Assembly (NCBI RefSeq): GCF_017591425.1
Contig: NW_024467121.1
Coordinates: 19,542,707-19,606,706 of the forward strand
Source: Ochotona curzoniae
Lineage: Eukaryota > Chordata > Mammalia > Lagomorpha > Ochotonidae
Direction: 5' to 3'
Length of the DNA stretch: 64,000 nucleotides
Position 1 is the first letter of the stretch. Every line of letters begins with the position of its first letter. Positions 24,996 to 36,727 of the stretch are shown here, piece by piece. Below the pieces are notes generated by a model. That model was not told where the DNA came from, did not search any database, and saw only the letters and a list, made by a program, of their open reading frames with translations. The translations under genes and the position numbers were made by a program.

Positions 24996-25426
24996 GGTGG
25001 CATTGAATACAAGCTGATTTTTTTTTTCCAGCATTGCTCTAATAAAGGGGCTCTGAACACAAACAGCTATCAAGAAATGAATAAAAAATGAGATGTGAAC
25101 ACCAACTCCAATCATATTAGTGCAAAGTCATGTGTCAGCAAACAGGAAGGGGATTGGTACTCGTTTCTGCAGAGCCCATGAAAGGGTGTCAGCCAACTGC
25201 GGTTAGATACTCACGGAAGAAGCATACTTACAGGAGTACCACCAACTAACTCAGAAAAGTTCTCATGTGAACGCAAAAACTACACAATAGCTCAACACTA
25301 CACATTAGTTTGGCAGTAATAAAACTTCCTCAACTAGCCATTATGAAACTAAATTTTTAAAAAATTCTAAAAATTTTTTAGAAATTCTGGAATTCTAAAA
25401 ACTGCTTTATTGAAATGATACTTTCT
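24996..25426. other. Intronic sequence, nothing recognised
   Basis: No supported feature. A short AT palindromic patch lies at about 25350-25400. Confidence 0.4.
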
Positions 25427-25781
25427 GGGGCTTTACATGCAGTGGCACAGCATGCTAATCCTTTATCCTGTGCACCAGCATCCCATCTGGGTGCCAGCTC
25501 GTTTCCTGGCTGCTCCATTTCCCATCCAGCGCTCCACTTATGGCCTGGGAAAGAAGTGAAGGAATGTACAAGTCCTTAAGACCCTACATACTTGTAGGAG
25601 AACTGGAAGAAACGCCTGGCTCCCAACTTCAGATCAGCTTGGCTCTGGCCATTGCAGCCATTTGTGAAGTGAGTCAGTGGGTGGAAGACCTTCTCTCTGA
25701 GCAGGTACAGCATGATAGATGCGGAGCATACATGAGTACTAACCTCCACTCTTCTCTGGCTATAAAATAAATTCTAAATCA
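25427..25781 (+). mobile_element. C-type SINE, near full length
   Basis: Landmarks: 'gggctttacatgcagtggca', 'accagcatcccatctgggtg', 'acttatggcctgggaaagaa', 'gcagccatttgtgaagtgag', tail 'ataaaataaattctaaatc'. An extra insertion is present near 25705-25740. Confidence 0.8.
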
Positions 25782-26330
25782 AATCCAAGATACTAAGCTT
25801 CACCCTAGCACCAAAAGCTTAGGCTCCTCTTAAAGACTACAGTTGCTTCTTCCAGTAGTAAAACTAAGTGCTCAGGTGAGTGTTTTTAATTAAGGATCCC
25901 TTCATCAGATGCAACACCTTGAGTTATACTTACCAATAAGTTTTTAATGAATTACTACTGTGAGTCACCATAAAACAGATTATATGAAAAATATCTTTAT
26001 AAACAGCATCACATTTATTTTCAAGATACTATTCTTGAAGAATATTAATTATCACTATAAAAAGCTTGTTAATCTCCACAATAAACGTATTTTAAGTTTT
26101 AATTTATAAGCATTTTACAGGTTTTTATATAACTTTATTGTCATTACTGTTTTAATCAATCTAGTCATCTTTGTTTGAAAAAATTGAGCTCCAATTGTTA
26201 CTTTTACTCCTGGGATTTTATAAAATTAACCAGTTTTCATATGTTCCTAGGTGATGGGACTTTTCCAATTGACTTTTATTGATGGGTAGGAAAATTGAAC
26301 ATTTAATATTTACAAAAATCTTTTCCAAGT
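25782..26330. other. AT-rich intronic sequence, nothing recognised
   Basis: No supported feature. Confidence 0.45.
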
Positions 26331-26405
26331 ACAAAAGGTCTTCAAGAAGTTCACAGAAAATCTATGTTATGAAAAAAAATGTATCCATGAATTTAAAAAA
26401 TGTTT
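26331..26405. mobile_element. Inverted-repeat (MITE-like) family fragment
   Basis: 'aaaggtcttcaagaagttca' then 'cagaaaatctatgttatg' resemble the terminal motif of the elements at 6970 and 22122. Only one end is clear. Confidence 0.4.
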
Positions 26406-28154
26406 GAACCCAAAGAAGTATTTCCTTTAGTACCATTTCCTCATGAATTTTCTGACACACATATGTGGTAGTCACCAATCAGAACACACATAGCTTTGGC
26501 ACTCTTAGGTAGAAAGAAATCATTTTGTTTTGTCTCAACTAGATGAATAAATTTCTCTTTTTATCCCCACTAATAGCAAAATAACAACAGCAATGAAAAC
26601 TGGATAGTCATTCCAAAAGAAATGCAAATAATAGCTACTTCCAAAAAAATCATTACATACCTATATGTGATAATACATGATAATTCTCATAAATATTTAG
26701 CTAGGAAAAATACGGCAAAGTAAAAATGTATTAGTGAGTTGAGAGAGCTGTATTCAAGCTCATATTGAATTTTGAAACCCAATTCTGTATGAGACACTTG
26801 GTGAGGTATGGTGGCTGGGGGGAAAGACTCTCCTTTTATCTTTTCTGGTTTATCAGTTGAGTCTGTTAATGAATTGATAGGAGGGAAGGTATACAAGCTC
26901 ATTATGTGCATGGAAGCACCACAGAAGGAAAAATGGGATCTAGAAGTTTATATCCACTCTTTGTGGATATAAAGGAGGATGAGGATTGCAGGCAATTTAG
27001 GGGAGAGAAATGTCTGGGCCCTCAGAAGAAAAGGTGATAAATTATGACAAAATCTGGGTGCTGAACCCCAGGCTCCCATCCTGTAGATACGGGGTTCATC
27101 TTCCCTGGCTAAGCATGCAATTCATAGGGAGGGATTCTGTTTTCAGACAGACATAGGCAGTTTAAAGAAAACCCTTCCCTGCATTGGTTGTTGTCCACCT
27201 GCCCTGTTTGAAGCAGTCAGCGTACAGATGTGGCACATCTGGGGGTAGCAGTTCCTGAATTATTTCTGGTTCAACAGGTAATACGAAATACTGAAGAGAA
27301 AATTTGTTCTCAAGGAGCTTGTAAGAAATTAGAATAAATCAGGTAAACATACTGTCTGACCAGTATGGACAGAATGTTCTTAGAAAAACACAAACCCAAT
27401 ACAGTATTCAGACTTTGTAAGAAGGTAAATGGTTATTTCTGAAGCACGGAAGTTTAGAGGCCTTCTAGTTTTTGTACTTTCTAATGATTGGAGATTTTTA
27501 TAATCATGTTACTATTTTTGCAGTCAAGAGGACAAGCCAAATTTACAACATATGCCTATGAATAAACACTGTAGCAGAGAAAATGAATATTAAGTATATG
27601 TTGACTTAGGATACTGGCTGCCTACAAATAGATTTTCTCTTTTAAAGTTATTATGTTATTCTAATGAAATTTTAACAACAGATTCAAGAATTCTAAAAGT
27701 AAATGAAAATTTTAATTTTTGAAAATTTAAATCTGAAAATTTAAATGCTGTAGTCTGTATTAAAAGCAGAGGCCTTGTTGCTTTTTTTTTTCTTTGCTAA
27801 AGATTTGGGCTGTATTTGCAATATTCTATTTCTATTGGCAATATTCTTTTTTAAGCTTTTATATGATGTGCAGTCTAGATTGGAAAAGGTAAAATACATC
27901 TTTATTGGTCTGCTTGTAATAATCTATTTCATTACCATCTATTATTAGGGTAACACTCCTAATCATTTATCATAATATTAGTACACTGTCCTCAAAAAAA
28001 TCAAAATAATTCTTGGCCATATTTCAGAAAAACACCAACAGTCTTGATCTTCATGCTTTAAAAAGCCCCCAGACAGACTAAATCACAACAGGTCCCTTCT
28101 TCACTTCAACAGGTCCTAGTTATATCAATGACCATATTTCAAAAGATGCATATT
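26406..28154. other. AT-rich intronic sequence, nothing recognised
   Basis: No exon or firm repeat. Short direct repeats of 'gaaaatttaaat' lie at 27720-27745, and 'ggcaatattct'/'tgcaatattct' at 27815-27850. Confidence 0.45.
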
Positions 28155-28449
28155 GTTTTTATTTTATTTTCATCTTATTTGCAAGATAAAGAGACAGAAT
28201 TTCCTGCTAGCTCACTCTCCCAATGCCTCCAAACAGCCAACCTGCACCAGGCAGGAGCCTCAATTCTCACCAGATTTCCCACATGGGCAGTAGGGCCCAG
28301 GTATTTGAATCATTCTCTTCTGCCATGGGGTGTGCATTAGCAGGAAACCCAAACAGACCCAGGGCAGGTGGGACTCAAACCAGACAGTCCAATATGGAAT
28401 GCAGATATCCCAAGAGAACACTTAATGGCTGCCCAAACAGCTGCCCCTG
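28155..28449 (-). mobile_element. C-type SINE, reverse orientation
   Basis: Landmarks on +: 'gcaagataaagagacagaat', 'gcagtagggcccaggtattt', 'gtgtgcattagcaggaaacc', 'gtgggactcaaaccagacag' and the head 'cttaatggctgcccaaacag'. Confidence 0.75.
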
Positions 28450-28561
28450 TAATGCTGTTTGTAGTGTCACTGCAGGCTGAATCATTCTTTCCAGAAATGG
28501 CACAGATTGTGATCTCTCTGCAGCTTTTTACATTTAATACAACTCGACAGTCACTTTAACT

Positions 28562-28581
28562 GCAAAAAAAAAAAAAAAAAT
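28562..28581 (+). repeat. Poly(A) run
   Basis: About 18 consecutive A after 'tcactttaactgc'. No source gene is visible upstream. It could be the tail of a decayed retrocopy. Confidence 0.8.
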
Positions 28582-29362
28582 TCTGATGCAGCATGAGAAA
28601 TTTCCTGTTAATAAAGGACTTGTGTATTTCTGGTCATGAACAAAGGGTGTCTGGTACTTGCTAACTCCATTTTTAAAAATGTATTATTTTGTAAAGTTAA
28701 TTGTAGATTTCCAAGTATCCTTTAAGTACTATTAAATCCATTTACTAATTCTGCAAGATAATGGGAAGAAGGCAGGGGCAAGGAGAGCTCTGAGTCAGTC
28801 CCACTCGACAAGCCAAACAATGCAGAATTGAACCAGTGAAGAACATCCTTATCTGTCATTCTAGTTTTAATTGAGGTCTGATGCAAAATTTCATTTTCAC
28901 GGTAGTTGTATTTAGATTTGAGACTTCATTTATATTCTTTCTGATAATAATATCTAAATACTTCCATTTCCTAAAGTTAGATCTACCATTTGCCTGAATG
29001 AGGACATTTATAAAGTTAGGAACTGAATGAGGACATTTTTAAAGCGAGGTCTAAAATGTGGAACTGGACATAAATGATGATACATTCATACACATGCCTA
29101 TTTGGTGATTCTAATGCAGTTGGATACAGACATATGTTCCAAGAAGTGAAGGATCAGGGACACACAGTGGCCTCTCTGTAAAGCTGCTGTGACTCTGAAT
29201 TGCAAAAGTAACAGAGTACAAACAAAAAGTAACAGAGTAGATCAGGGATATGTGGGGTGGCACAAAATCTGACTCCAGTGGGCTCAGGTAGATTTAAAAT
29301 ATCTCTGTGAAAGCAATGGCCTGGTAACGTGACTGCTATACTTTGAAGAGATCTTACTCACT
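28582..29362. other. Intronic sequence with two small direct duplications
   Basis: 'ctgaatgaggacattt' occurs twice with a 30-base period (about 28993 and 29023), followed by 'ataaagttagg' and 'ttaaagcgagg'. 'aaaagtaacagagta' is duplicated at about 29204 and 29226. No gene is recognised. Confidence 0.5.
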
Positions 29363-29412
29363 CTTCCTCCCTTCCTCCCTCTCTCCTTCCTTCCTTCCTT
29401 CCTTTCTTCTTT
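29363..29412 (+). repeat. (CTTC)n / pyrimidine-rich simple repeat
   Basis: Imperfect CCTT/CTCC units. On the minus strand it lies about 375 bases downstream of the BEN exon donor. Confidence 0.85.
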
Positions 29413-29788
29413 TTCAAAGTATCATAGCTTATTCTTAGCTACAACTACAATCTTCAGTTTAAATTCTATTTTGATGAAGTTCTTAGAAATGACTGAGAAG
29501 TAAAACACCATCAGCTTAAAGGTTAGATAAGAACAAATTCTGGTTCTGCAGAGGACCAAACTTCTAAGTCATTACTTTGACAAGTTAATATCACCTTGAA
29601 ATCACAAAATCAAGTGAGATTTAGGGTGGGAAGTCATAAAGCTCAGACCCAAAAGCCATGCTAGTGGGAAGCTGCCAGTGGCAAAGGGAGTTAGCCTCTA
29701 GTCAGTTCATTACAATTTCAGCTGCATCTTTATGGAGTGAAGGCAAAGCTCAACAAAGAATCCATAAAATGAAATGATGCAGACCAAC

Positions 29789-30014
29789 CTTTTATTGCAC
29801 CCACAATATTTTGGTCTAGTCCTTTCCGGTTGTCATTGAGTCCTCTTTTCCTCTTCCCATTGGGTAAGGAGTTAGCCAAAGTCTTGTCATCAAAAAATGC
29901 ACACACCAGTTTTCTAAACAGAAGGCTTCCTGAGCGAGTGTAGTTTGACAATATAGAGTCCAGCTGAGATTTAGGCATAAACACATCAAAGCCTTCAGCA
30001 AGTTGCACTTCTGG
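29789..30014 (-). CDS. BEND7: BEND7 internal coding exon (first half of BEN domain)
   Basis: A 226-base exon with acceptor ttttggtag|CCAGAAGTGC and donor AATAAAAG|GTTGGT. It enters at phase 0 and leaves at phase 1. It encodes the start of the C-terminal BEN domain: EGFDVFMPKSQLDSILSNY, then RKLVCAFFDDKTLANS, then the basic loop GKRKRGLNDNRKGLDQN and IVGAIK. BEN domains are all-helical modules that bind DNA or chromatin-associated proteins. The hydrophobic pattern and the 'L..LF.D..LA.S' type core seen here fit that family. The neighbouring upstream exon ends in ...ESPASD, so the junction reads SD|PEVQLAEG. It is separated from the second half of the domain by a 23,007-base intron. Confidence 0.93.
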
Positions 30015-30879
30015 CTACCAAAAGAACATAAATATTTCATTAAAAGCAAGATTTGAAGCATTTGACTCTGGGCATATGTGCAACAACAACAACAAAACAC
30101 ACATCATTAGCTGCTGAATTGTCCATATCCTGTAAATGCTACAGTCTTAGCTTTGTGTGTCAGTATTCACAATGAATAATAGGCAATGAGCAGTCGTAAT
30201 TCACAAAACAAGATACTATAATTCCAATATTTAAATAGGAGTACACAGAAAATGCATTCCTGTTCTTAGAAATAGCAAAGAGAGGACTGGATAATCACAA
30301 AATCATATAAATTTGGAACTAAAAAAGGTCTTGAAACTTCTGGCTGAAACACTTTCATTTTGTAAACAAAGCAACCAAAGCCTAAAGACACCAAAAGGGT
30401 GACTGAGGCTTAATTCAGATGTGTTGGTTGAGTGCACAGCAGTTACAGATCACCTTCTCATACGGTAAATCATTTCATTTATTTTGCCTAAGGACATAGG
30501 ATGTGCCTACTTCCCACAAATACCCCATCCTTTCTATTCGGCCAATTTTCAGCTGTGGGACCATTCCCCACCCCACCCCACCCATGAAAACTTATGCAAA
30601 CTAATACTTAAACAAAAATGATGGGCATGTTCCTCAGGCAGTTGAAATCTAACCTGACTCCTGGGAGGACAATTTGAACCTATGTCCCTGAGCACCTTCA
30701 GGAAACCCATGCACTATCCATTACACTTCCCACTCAGGGACTTCCTGATATGGATGTAGGAGTGAGACACCTACCTGGTGCTCAACTTGGGGCCCTTATA
30801 CAATGATTCAGGTACAGCTACTAACTACGCATCCTCCATTAGCACCGAAAGATGAGTTTACAGTTGGCTTTTCATATTG
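30015..30879. other. Intronic sequence upstream of the BEN exon
   Basis: No exon recognised. A possible MIR/L2 remnant lies near 30300-30400. It contains the C-run tract listed separately at 30566-30583. Confidence 0.45.
30566..30583 (-). other. Putative G-quadruplex motif in BEND7 sense strand
   Basis: Four C runs (4, 4, 4 and 3) separated by single A bases on +. On the minus (BEND7 sense) strand this reads GGGTGGGGTGGGGTGGGG, four G runs with one-base T loops. That is the kind of loop length known to favour stable parallel G-quadruplexes. It lies about 550 bases upstream of the BEN exon acceptor. Confidence 0.75.
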
Positions 30880-31060
30880 CATCCTAGCTCCTACTGTTTT
30901 ATTTCTAATGCCTTTCCTAATTCCATTCTGCACATGAAGGAAGCGCTTCCCTGTTACCACAGCTCATCTGACATACAGGTATGATGGTATCTACCATACT
31001 GCATAGGGTCTGGCACATAATAGGTACTCAATAAATTCTTATTGAATAGATTCAGCTTGT
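30880..31060 (+). mobile_element. L2/MIR 3' end fragment
   Basis: Ends with 'gggtctggcacataataggt' and 'actcaataaattcttattga', the shared L2/MIR 3' motif. A plausible L2 body lies upstream. Confidence 0.6.
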
Positions 31061-31420
31061 TAGACATGAAGTGTTAGGTCATTTATAGCTTATTATAGCA
31101 TGACAGCTTTATAATGACTATAATATGAAGGAATGCATCTGGTAAACTTTATGAGAAAAAAAGAAGTCAGAACACCTCACATCAACTGCATAAACTATCA
31201 AAGCTCTGTTAGATCTCTTGCTACTTTGCAAACTTGACTCCACATTTGATTTTCTAAGGAAGACTCAGGATTAGTTTCTTTACAGGAGACAAAGAATTGC
31301 TATTTTGCTTATCTTACTGCCTTTCAAAATGTCCAGCACACTATTGTCAGAGTAAGAGTGCTCAGAGCATGGTTTTATTAGGATGATGGTTAGGAGTGGG
31401 CTCAGTACCTCCATTGTTTG
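31061..31420. other. Intronic sequence, nothing recognised
   Basis: No supported feature. Confidence 0.4.
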
Positions 31421-31613
31421 AATGACAGGGCCAAGCTAAAGCCAGGAGTTGGCAGGTCTCTCACATGGGTAGCAGGGTCCCTGCCTCTGAAGCCGTCACT
31501 GTTGCTGCTGCTAGGGTGGGTATCAGCAGGAAGCCTGGATCCGGAGCAGAACTAGGATTTGAACCCTGATATGGATAAGGGCATTCCAACTGCTCCACCA
31601 AATGCCTACCTTC
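31421..31613 (-). mobile_element. C-type SINE fragment, reverse orientation (5' portion)
   Basis: Landmarks on +: 'gggccaagctaaagccagga', 'gtctctcacatgggtagcag', 'cagaactaggatttgaaccc' and the head 'ccaactgctccaccaaatgc'. The 3' tail part is missing. Confidence 0.7.
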
Positions 31614-31789
31614 AAAAAATCAAAGGTTTATCTGGATTACCCAAAACGTCATCTTATTTCTCTGCTTTATGTTGTCATTCAGTGTTTGGTTTCTGAATGC
31701 TTGGTAAGTATCACTGTAAAAACTGCTGTTAGATTTCCCTCACCCTCTTGCTTCGTGATGGTTAAGTTTGTAGAAGAGGCTGATGGAGC

Positions 31790-31862
31790 TGAAGGCTGAA
31801 TACCTCATTCCTAGAACAAGGCTGGCACATACCAGGCATTCAATAAATATCTGTTCAATGAT
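31790..31862 (+). mobile_element. MIR/L2 3' end fragment
   Basis: 'aaggctggcacataccaggc' followed by 'attcaataaatatctgttca'. Confidence 0.6.
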
Positions 31863-32778
31863 ATAACATAGAAATATTAGGAGGGCATATTACTGTCATG
31901 ATCCTGGGTAAAGTTTTACTAATAAACAGATTTTCTTTTCTACATCTTATGGCGACATTTAGAGCTTTCATTCTAAATAAACTGATCTCAGATGTTCGCT
32001 AAGTGCTTCTATATCACTTGAAAGCTGTTTTTCAGAAAGGCCCAGTGGATTCTGCAGAATGTGGAAGTCAAGGGTGATAGAGAGGCTTGTAACTCACAAG
32101 AGCACAGGGAAGCACCACAGCATGAGTTCCACTCTCCTAAGCTTTGGCTCAATTCTGATATCAATAAACTGCTTCTCAAAATTCAGGCACCTGGTCTCTG
32201 AGACTCCCAGAATTTCCTCTGTGACTCATTTATGAATCATGGCCCCCTCACTTGAGAAACACTGACCCAGATGAGCCACCTGGCAGAACTAGCTATTCTT
32301 TTCATCTACTCACAGTGTTGTCTATGAACTCTACACTTATGGCACCTTTCACACTGCATCTACTTAGCTGAGAGTTTGTTTCTCCTTAGAAAGAGCACTC
32401 TAATACTTGGAGAGGCAAGTATCCAGACAGTTGGTGTTCAATGGACACTTGTCAGAATAAACCAAATACTATATAAGAATTCACTCAAAATGCCTAGTGC
32501 TGAGTCAGCGATCTTTTATCCCTATATAATGGAAATGGTTTTGTACGTCCATCAAGCCATAGCTCAGTACATTGCAACGTCTCCCATAACAACAAGAGCA
32601 GACTATCTGAGAACACTGACCCCTTTTGTAGGGAGGAGTTTAAAGGCGGGCCCTACAGATGACATAACACACAAACGTGTTATCATGCAAAAGAGAAAAC
32701 GATGGACACTCTAACAGAGGCACAGAGCATGTGCAGTCTGTCATGGTGTCGGGATTTGGCTACTAGAGGAATAGGGGA
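31863..32778. other. Intronic sequence, nothing recognised
   Basis: The 112-codon frame at 32376-32714 (+) has no domain or splice context and is treated as chance. Confidence 0.45.
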
Positions 32779-33076
32779 AAGGGGACAGGCATTGTGGAGT
32801 AGCAGATAAAGCCACCGCCTGTGATACCAGCATCCCAAATGGATGCCAGTTGGAGTCATGGCTGTTCCACATCCAACCCAGCTCCTTGTTAGCACTCCTG
32901 GGAAAGCAGCAGAAGATGGTCCAGGTGCTTGGGCTCTGCACTCCAATGGAGACTCCAGGTTGCACAGCTCTGGCTGCTGTGGTCATTCGGGGGGGTAAAT
33001 TAGCACACGGACGATCTTTCTCTTTCCCTCTCTCTTGTGTAACTCTACCTTTCAAATAATCAATTTTTTAAAAGGA
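32779..33076 (+). mobile_element. C-type SINE, full length
   Basis: Landmarks: 'ggacaggcattgtggagtag', 'aagccaccgcctgtgatacc', 'gcagcagaagatggtccagg', tail 'caaataatcaattttttaaa'. Confidence 0.85.
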
Positions 33077-33135
33077 AAGGGACTCAGAAGAGGGTATAGA
33101 GGGCACTTAAAATTATCAAAATTGAGAGGCAAGAC

Positions 33136-33385
33136 ATAAAGAGATTTCCAATCCACTGGACCACTCTTCAAATGCCCGCAATGGCTAGGATGAGGCCAGG
33201 CTACAGCCAAGAACCAGAACTCTCTCTCATAGATGACAGGAATCCAATATTCCTTGGGTCATTACTTGCTGCCTCCCAGGGTCTGCATTAGCAGGATGCT
33301 TGAATCAGGGGCCAGAACCAGGTATCAAACCCAGGTTTTCAAATCTGCCACACTGGCATCTTATGCTAGGCTAAACACTCGCCCT
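33136..33385 (-). mobile_element. C-type SINE, reverse orientation, diverged
   Basis: Landmarks on +: 'gcccgcaatggctaggatga', 'gggtctgcattagcaggatg', 'ggtatcaaacccaggttttc' and the head 'taggctaaacactcgcccta'. Confidence 0.75.
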
Positions 33386-35335
33386 AGGATAGCATTTTTA
33401 CCAGGGCCTTGAAGTTAAGTATTAGGAGACAATGGTACAGCTGCTGTTTCTAGCATCTGCTGAAACTCCTAAACGAAGTGTATGGAGGTGTTAGTGTGGG
33501 GCTGAGACTTCCTCTGGCACCATCAGAGCACTTTGATTTCTAAGGACCCTCCAATGCAGAAGCTGGCACTGTTTTCTGTTCCACTTTCTACAGATAAATG
33601 TTATGTTGAGCTGCTCTTTCCAGCGCAAGGACTAAACACTCCCATCACAAAAACAGAAGTGGTGTGATGAGCTGAGGCAGTGCCCAGCAGGTGGCAAGGG
33701 CAGCGGTGGCTGAGTGCTGCCTGTTGCCTGCTCCTTCTGGCCTGTCTCCTGTTCACATTTCTTAGCTGCAAGGGATGAGTGCTACAACACATCTACCAAG
33801 TGCCAGAAAGCAGCAATGCCTTAGAAAACAAGAGGGCAGAGCTTGGAAAAGATGATGTTAATTAACCTCCAATTTTCAATATGAAATATTTTTATTTCCT
33901 CCACTTTACCAGCATAATCATAGTGGATAACTGCCATCTAATGACTACAACTTTGCACACATACTTGTAATACAGGCTAAAATTCCTTCTTTAATTGTTC
34001 TTTGAGGTTTTGGTCCTGAGGCTGTCTGAGACTTGATTAGCCAGCCAGACTATCCCTTCTAATCCCCATCTCTGAATCTTTTTTTGCTTACTGGCTCTAG
34101 TTCATAAATGGAATCTATTTACTAATATTAGGAAATATGGAAACCAATACTATTCCAAATAAATATCATATTAAAAGGCCAGAATTCCCTTGATGAACTC
34201 GCAAAGATAGATGGCTAATAAACTAATGTGTAGATTTTCTTGAATAATGAAGTAATACCGTCTATAAATGATGACATCTAAAGTATGGGGCAGAATCTAT
34301 AGCACTTAAAGTCATTACTTTGTGCCTTAGAGTCCGAATCCTACCAGAAATTTGGATTTTCTTATGTCTTGCCATTTTAGTACCTCATCCACTGAGCACA
34401 ACAAGGAATCCATGCCCAATTCTTCTTATCCACTGGTGAAATTTTGAAGGCAAAAATTGCATAAAATTATAATGACTCAGGGTTGAAGCTTGTGGACAAA
34501 TGTAAAGAAACAAATGTAATTTTAAGTAGATCATATAAATTAACCACAAGGGAGATATGGTCTATTTTAACTAAGTGCAGTTAGGAATAACAAATCATGC
34601 GAGGCTAAAAAAAAAATAATAACATGAGGTTATTGGCTATAAGAATAAAAAGAAGGACATGACTATTCATGTTGGGAATTAGTCCCAGGTTTTCCATTAT
34701 AAATTAACAAATTCTAAATAATACTTAGCAAATCCTATGTTTACAATACTCACATTTAGAGGCACATGCCCAAAGTTGACTGCAGTGGGGAAAGGCCAGA
34801 CTGCCTGACTAATCAAGTCTCAGAATGGGACCAGACTGAAATCAGAATGAAAAGGGCAGAAGCAGCATCTAGATCCTGCTGAAGACTAACTGACTTGAAC
34901 TGAAAAATATAACAGCATTTCTAAGAATGTTTAAAGAAGTGAATGTAGTCTTTCTGGCAGTAACGTTACTGTACACAATGATCCTCCTTTATTCTCATCT
35001 AGTATTTATTTATCCGTGTATTCATTTCTAGGAAAATGAACTTTGGATTCTGAAAAGAAAAATTCAAAATACTCAAAACCTCAACTCCTCACTTTATTTT
35101 GTTTATAAATGTGATCTCCTGTTTGAGAAAAATTAAAATTGCTTCCTGTAACGCAAATTCGCTCCAGGAAGATTTATCATGAATTACCGTTTCTAGTTTT
35201 TAAATGCTATGCCCAAAACATGGCCAATGAGCTCGGTGGCCATCAAAAACACATGCAATTGACAGGCAGTCTGCTCTAGTTAGCCTAGCTAGCTTAACTG
35301 TCCAACTATGAATAAGTTTTTCATACTACACATTT
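33386..35335. other. Intronic sequence, no gene seen
   Basis: No exon, RNA gene or confident repeat over about 1.95 kb of AT-rich sequence. Confidence 0.45.
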
Positions 35336-35447
35336 GCAATGAACTTCCTTAAGATTCTGCATATACATGGGCTTCAAAATTTTCTGCATCAAAATAGACT
35401 TATCTTCCAATTTCACTGCCATGGGCCTTTTGAAGTACCCACGTACA
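35336..35447. mobile_element. Inverted-repeat (MITE-like) family member, partial
   Basis: The left part 'gcaatgaacttccttaagat' and right part 'gggccttttgaagtaccc' resemble the ends of the element at 6970. The middle contains 'tgcatcaaaatagacttatc', similar to a reversed 'gttcattttgttgca' of the 22122 copy. Confidence 0.45.
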
Positions 35448-35479
35448 TTGAGAATGATAAGAACTATAAAAAGTCATTA

Positions 35480-35786
35480 AAGAGCCAATTTCTTGGGCTC
35501 GGCGCAGTGGCGCAAGTGCTTAAGGTCCTCGCCTTGCACGCCCAGGATCCCATATGGGCGCCGGTTCTAATCCCGGCAGCCCCGCTTCCCTTCCAGCTCC
35601 CTGCCTGTGGCCCGGGAAAGCAGTCGAGGATGGCCCCGGATCGGCATAGCATCGGCCGTTGAGGCCACTTGGGGAGTGAATCATTGGACGGAAGATCTTC
35701 CTCTCTGTCTCTCCTCTCTGTATATCCGCCTTTCCAATAAAAACATAATAAAAATAAATCTTTAAAAAAAAAAGAGCCAATTCCTT
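35480..35786 (+). mobile_element. Young pika-type C SINE with target-site duplication and internal deletion
   Basis: The body is 35495-35771: 'gggctcggcgcagtggcgca', then 'cgccttgcacgcccaggatc', the B-box 'ccggttctaatcccggcagc', and the 3' part 'tgaatcattggacggaagat', ending in poly(A). It is flanked by 15-base duplications AAGAGCCAATTTCTT (35480-35494) and AAGAGCCAATTCCTT (35772-35786), one mismatch. Compared with the copy at 38552 it lacks about 53 bases between 'gatggcccc' and 'ggatcggcat'. Confidence 0.93.
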
Positions 35787-36059
35787 GTAGATTTTCAAAT
35801 TTTATATAATGTTAGTAGAGCTCAGAATTCAATTTTAGAAGACAATACAGTTTGGTCCCTAGAACATTTCTTCATACACTTGCATAAGAGATACTACAAA
35901 AACATTTAGAGATGTTTTTACTTTCTCCCTGTCTCCGCTGTTAATCACTTTGAAGTCTAGAGTTTGATTTATGCTAAAGATATTTGAGCCAAATCACCAT
36001 ACCTAATATTTTAGCCAATTACAACCAGCTTCTTACCTCCTAACGACACTGAAACTGCC
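35787..36059. other. Intronic sequence, nothing recognised
   Basis: No supported feature. Confidence 0.4.
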
Positions 36060-36262
36060 CCTCCAAGATGATCACGTTGATAACAGCCTGTCTCCTTTAC
36101 CTTCCAGGAATGAAGGCTCTGCTCGTCTGGCTCCCAGGAGATCTCTGTCTGTACTAGACCTTATGTCCTATAATACTCTAATTACTGTTTGTGAGCTTTC
36201 CTCTGTTCCTTGAAGGATAAGGACTATTTCATTAATTTCAGTACATCCTGGAAGGCAATGAC
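36060..36262 (+). mobile_element. L2 3' end fragment
   Basis: 'gtttgtgagctttcctctgt', 'tccttgaaggataaggacta' and 'catcctggaaggcaatgaca' follow the L2 3' order (gtgagctccttgagggcaggga). Confidence 0.5.
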
Positions 36263-36339
36263 ATACATGACGTTCACTTTCTACTTCACTGTATTCTACC
36301 CTCTGGGCTAACACACATTACATGGATGTTTAAAATTTA

Positions 36340-36535
36340 ATTCTCACTGTATTAAGCAGCTACCATTATCGTACTCAATTAGCAAAAAAAAAAAAAAAAA
36401 AAAACAACGAAAACTAAAGTTAGGAGAGGTTAACTAACTTGTTTAAGATTACCCAGCCAACTTGTAATGGGTAAAGATTTGAACTCAAGCAACTTGTACT
36501 AGAATGTAAACTCTTGATCACATACTGCTTCTATT
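36340..36535 (-). mobile_element. MIR, reverse orientation, interrupted by poly(A)
   Basis: 'gttaggagaggttaactaac', 'ttgtttaagattacccagcc' and 'gatttgaactcaagcaactt' are the reversed MIR pattern. A run of about 20 A lies at 36385-36404. Confidence 0.55.
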
Positions 36536-36727
36536 TTGCTATGAATAAATAAAAAACTGCTTGCCTGATTCACTACTTCCTCACAGAACATCTTGCCTAT
36601 AATGAGCTAATACGAGGCAAGATAAAATTCTGAGTTTAAAAGCTAATCCTGCTGAAAGCAATGTTGAGTTTTAAATTATTTATTTTAGGGAGAATGATAT
36701 AATAACATAAACATGAACAAAATCATC

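Noticed and set aside
32376..32714. 112-codon open frame on +
   Set aside because: No similarity recognised, antisense to BEND7 and without splice context.
35495..35600. tRNA-like A and B boxes in SINE heads (for example ggttctaatcc)
   Set aside because: These are internal RNA polymerase III promoter remnants of SINEs, not tRNA genes.
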